Shown: positions 7,969 to 10,751 of the stretch, piece after piece
Numbering within the stretch: the first letter of the stretch is position 1
Layout: the number at the start of each line of letters is the position of its first letter
Source of the DNA: JAVVRI01 sp036654795
GTDB taxonomy: Bacteria; Bacteroidota; Bacteroidia; Bacteroidales; Tannerellaceae
Direction: 5' to 3'
DNA: 10,751 nucleotides
Assembly (NCBI GenBank): GCA_036654795.1
Contig: JAVVRI010000108.1
Span: 1 to 10,751 of the forward strand
Notes under the pieces: model-generated
Told to the model about the DNA's origin: nothing
Databases searched by the model: none
The model's input: only the letters and a program-made list of their open reading frames with translations
Made by a program: the position numbers and the translations under genes

Positions 7969-10485
7969 ATGAGAAAAAACAGTATGGTGGCAATAGCAAT
8001 GCTATTGCCACTCTGCTCTGCTTTTGCACAATACGAAGGTTCGCCCACCGAGCGCCCGACCGAAGCCAAAAGCATAGCGAAAGAGATGAAAAGAAACAAG
8101 TACCCCCATTCGGACAACGACTGGGAGAATTTTGATGTGTTACACATCAACCGGCTTCCCTCCGCCGCAACCTTCCTTGCCTACCCCAATCAAGAGATGG
8201 CGATGAAGAACGACAAGCAGGCTTCTCCTTATTACAGCTGCCTGAACGGGATGTGGAAGTTCAACTTTGTGCCCCGCAGCGACGAACGCCCCATGGACTT
8301 CTTCCTAAAGGGTAAAGATCTTTCCGGCTGGAAGGAGATCAAAGTTCCCTCCAACTGGGAACTGGAAGGCTACGGCTACCCCTTCTATGTGGGCAGCGGA
8401 TATGGTATCAAGAAGAACCCGCCGCTCATCGCGGTGGAAAACAGCCCCGTTGGCTCCTACAAACGTACCTTCACTGTGCCTAAAACATGGAAAGACCGGG
8501 AGGTAGTGCTCCACTTCGGCGCTGTGGCTTCAGCTTTCTACGTATGGGTAAACGGCCAGAAGGTTGGCTACTCGCAAGACTCGAAGACCCCTGCCGAATT
8601 CGATATTACCCCCTACGTAGTCGGTGGCGAGAATGAGATTGCCGTACAGGTATTCAAGTTCAGCGATGGATACTATCTGGAGGATCAGGACTTCTGGCGC
8701 TTTGCCGGCATCCAGCGCGACGTATATATCTACGCACGTACAGCAGCCACACACATCCGCGACTTTGAAGTGGTGACCGATCTGGATGACACCTATACCG
8801 ACGCCACCCTCAGTCTCTTCGTAGATCTGGGTGGAAAGAAACCGGCACGAAACGCCGAAGTGGAAGTATCCCTGCTGGACGAGTCCGGCAAAAGCCTCTA
8901 CACCGAACGCCGTAAACCTGCTAAGGGCGAAACCACGGTTGCCTTCAGCCACGAGGTGAAAAGCCCCCTACTCTGGAGTGCCGAGAAGCCCAACCTATAT
9001 AAGCTCCTCCTCACTCTCCGCATAGGCGGTAAAGTAGAAGAGGTCATCAACCGCTCCATTGGCTTCCGCGAAGTGGAGACGAAGCATGCACAACTACTGG
9101 TGAACGGACAACCCGTCTACATCAAAGGCGTCAACCGCCATGAGCACGATCCGCATACCGGACACGTAGTCGGCGAAGCTTCCATGCTCAGAGACATCCA
9201 ACTGATGAAGGAGAATAACATCAACAGCGTGCGCACCTCTCATTACCCCTGCGACCCGCGCTGGTATGAACTTTGCGACCAATACGGCATCTATGTAGTA
9301 GACGAAGCAAACATCGAGAGCCACGGCATGGGCTACGACGCAGACAAATGCTTGGCGAACCAACCCGAATGGGAAGCTGCCTTTGTAGACCGCACCGAGC
9401 GCATGTTCGAACGGGACAAGAACCATCCTTCCGTCATCGTCTGGTCGCTCGGAAACGAGTCCGGCGAAGGATGCAACTTTGGCACTACCTACCACTGGAT
9501 ACACAACAACGACAAGTCCAACCGCCCCGTCCATTCCGAGGATGGCATCAAGGGACCGCATACCGACATCTTCTGCCCTATGTACAAAAAGCTAGACGTA
9601 TTGCTCAACCACGTCCTCTACCTGCCGACCAAACCGCTCATCCTTTGCGAATATGCGCATGCAATGGGTAACAGCGTGGGAAATCTGCAGGACTATTGGG
9701 ATGTGATCGAGAAGTATCCCTCCCTGCAAGGTGGCTTCATCTGGGACTGGGTGGATCAGGGCATTGCCCAAAAAACTCCGGACGGCCGCTTCTTCTGGGC
9801 TTACGGCGGAGACATGGCGCCCAAGGGAACACCAAGCACCGCCAACTTCTGCATGAACGGACTCATTGCGGCAGACCGCACCCTGAAGCCACATATCCAC
9901 GAAGTGAAGAAGGTCTATCAAAACATAGCCTTCCGCTTGGCAGACTATACGACCGGACTGGTAGAGATCAAGAACAAGTTCTACTTCACCAACCTCAGCG
10001 ACTTTACTTTCGGTTGGAAGCTGGAGGGCGACGGCGTGGAGTTAGCCTCCGGGACGATCGACAAAGTATCGGTCAAGCCACTCGAAAAGGGCATCTTTGC
10101 CACCAACTTCCCCAAGATTGAGAGCCGTCCGGGCGTGGAATATTTCCTCACCCTCTACGCCTATCAAGCAGCGGACGACGGATTGCTAAAAGCAGGCACA
10201 CTGCTGGCAAGCGAGCAGGTGGAGCTACCCTTCCACACTCCCGTCTTAACCGCTTCCGGCAAGGCAGGCAAAGTAACGGCTTCCGACACCGACAGTCGCC
10301 TCACCCTCAGCAGCGGACAGATCAGCATAGGCATCGACAAGTCTTCTGGCGCCCTTGCCTCCTATAAAGTGGATGGCAAAGAGACCGTTCGCGAAGCACT
10401 GCGTCCCAACTTCTGGCGTCCTTTGACCGACAACGACCTGGGTAGCAAACTGGACACCATTTGCACCCCTTGGCGCAACGCCGGA
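7969..10485 (+). CDS. Secreted GH2 beta-galactosidase-like enzyme, C-terminally truncated at a chimeric junction
   Basis: This LacZ-type glycoside hydrolase of family 2 probably removes terminal beta-galactose from the imported glycan in the periplasm. It starts at the ATG 18 bases after susD. A type I signal peptide ends AFA/Q at residue 20. The sugar-binding jelly-roll domain (about 85-260) contains VPSNWELEGYG and EDQDFWRFAGIQRDV. An Ig-like domain (about 262-367) is followed by the TIM barrel (about 369-650), with GVNRHEHDP, the acid/base Glu497 in LGNESGEG and the nucleophile Glu561 in LCEYAHAMGNS. The small-chain domain (from about 775, with NFWRPLTDND) is cut near residue 838, whereas LacZ-type proteins usually run past 1000. 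The frame stays open to the window end, but residues after about 840 are an Arg-rich out-of-frame reading of deoB and are not GH2. The exact glycan specificity is unknown; beta-galactosidase is the best family call, and other GH2 activities are possible. Confidence 0.9.
10472..10485. other. Chimeric junction between GH2 gene and foreign deoB fragment
   Basis: The 14 bases GGCGCAACGCCGGA fit both neighbours. In the GH2 frame they continue the family-like PWRNAG, and in the frame shifted by one base they read GATPD, the expected N-terminal DeoB segment. The true breakpoint therefore lies in or beside this stretch. Both genes are cut in mid-domain with no gene boundary, transposon end or target duplication visible. 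An assembly, cloning or amplification chimera through short shared sequence is the likeliest cause. Confidence 0.8.
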
Positions 10486-10751
10486 CGCGGCCAAGTACGG
10501 CGACGCCGGCGCCAATACCTTTGGCCATATCGCCAGCACCGTCGCCAGAAGCGGCAAGCCTCTGAAACTGCCGAACATGGAGCGCCTGGGCCTGGCCGCA
10601 GCCGCCCACCTGGCCAGCGGCGAATGGGCTACCGGCTTCGAACAGCGCGACGGGTTCACCGGTGCCTACGGCGCGGCGCGCGAGCGTTCGACCGGCAAGG
10701 ACACGCAAAGCGGCCACTGGGAAATCGCCGGCGTGCCGGTCGAATTCGACT
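10472..10751 (+). CDS. deoB: Phosphopentomutase (DeoB), internal fragment from a high-GC organism
   Basis: DeoB interconverts (deoxy)ribose 1-phosphate and 5-phosphate in nucleoside salvage. It belongs to the alkaline-phosphatase superfamily and binds two metals. The 93 codons visible match the family from about residue 15 onward: GATPDAAKYGDAGANTFGHI, then LPNMERLGL, GAYGAARE and the signature STGKDTQSGHWEIAG. The Thr of the GKDT motif (codon at 10703) is the phosphorylated catalytic residue in studied homologues. The start codon, the first 14 or so residues with the first metal-binding Asp, and everything past GVPVEFD are missing. GC in counted 60-base blocks is about 67-72%, well above the Bacteroides genes, and codons favour G/C in third position. 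This suggests a proteobacterial origin unrelated to the PUL. Confidence 0.88.

Noticed and set aside
8014..8016. Cys16 of the GH2 signal peptide as a lipoprotein site
   Set aside because: The residues before it (LPL) do not fit a lipobox, whereas AFA/Q four residues on is a good type I cleavage site.
9094..9561. 155-codon open frame on the minus strand inside the GH2 gene
   Set aside because: It is antisense to the catalytic barrel, has low-complexity Val/Ala-rich composition typical of shadow frames, and shows no motif.
10246..10659. 137-codon minus-strand open frame crossing the junction
   Set aside because: It spans two unrelated DNA segments and opposes recognisable GH2 and DeoB coding sequence, so it cannot be a natural gene.
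10472..10751. Natural GH2-phosphopentomutase fusion or operon
   Set aside because: DeoB is out of frame with GH2, lacks its start and first metal ligand, and differs sharply in base composition, so no working fusion can be made.

Overview
The window reads as Bacteroides-type chromosomal DNA, with a short unrelated tail at the right edge. The evidence is a SusC/SusD pair, a FecI-like sigma factor with a FecR-like anti-sigma factor, near-absent Shine-Dalgarno sequences, and matches to the Bacteroides -7 promoter element (TAnnTTTG). The species cannot be fixed from the sequence alone.

Layout. Bases 1-261 hold no intact gene, only a possible decayed 3' fragment of an unidentified ORF. The minus-strand gene 262-1149 is rlmF (23S rRNA m6A1618 methyltransferase), a housekeeping gene that diverges from the rest. 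A short divergent promoter region follows. The plus strand then carries an ECF sigma factor (1227-1829), a FecR-type anti-sigma factor (1868-2848), a 149-base leader with a perfect 9-bp hairpin, a SusC/RagA TonB-dependent transporter with an N-terminal STN signalling domain (2998-6411), a SusD/RagB lipoprotein (6433-7950) and a secreted GH2 beta-galactosidase-like enzyme (7969 to about 10485). This is the classic layout of a glycan-inducible polysaccharide utilisation locus (PUL) of the sigma/anti-sigma type. Glycan passing through SusC/SusD is sensed by the STN domain, which signals to FecR across the periplasm. FecR releases the sigma factor, which raises transcription of the susC-susD-GH2 operon. 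In Bacteroides this regulator class is linked mostly to host glycans such as mucin O-glycans. Together with a beta-galactosidase-type enzyme, that makes a galactose-capped host glycan a reasonable but unproven substrate.

Right edge. At about 10472-10485 the GH2 gene stops being recognisable inside its C-terminal domain. The next 280 bases encode, in a different frame, an internal piece of phosphopentomutase (DeoB) of high-GC proteobacterial character. Neither gene is complete there. The two share an ambiguous junction of about 14 bases that reads sensibly in both. The simplest explanation is a chimeric read, clone or assembly rather than a natural fusion. I found no RNA genes, CRISPR array, intact mobile element or clearly novel system. 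The PUL itself is a recognised type, and the chimeric join is the most notable irregularity.
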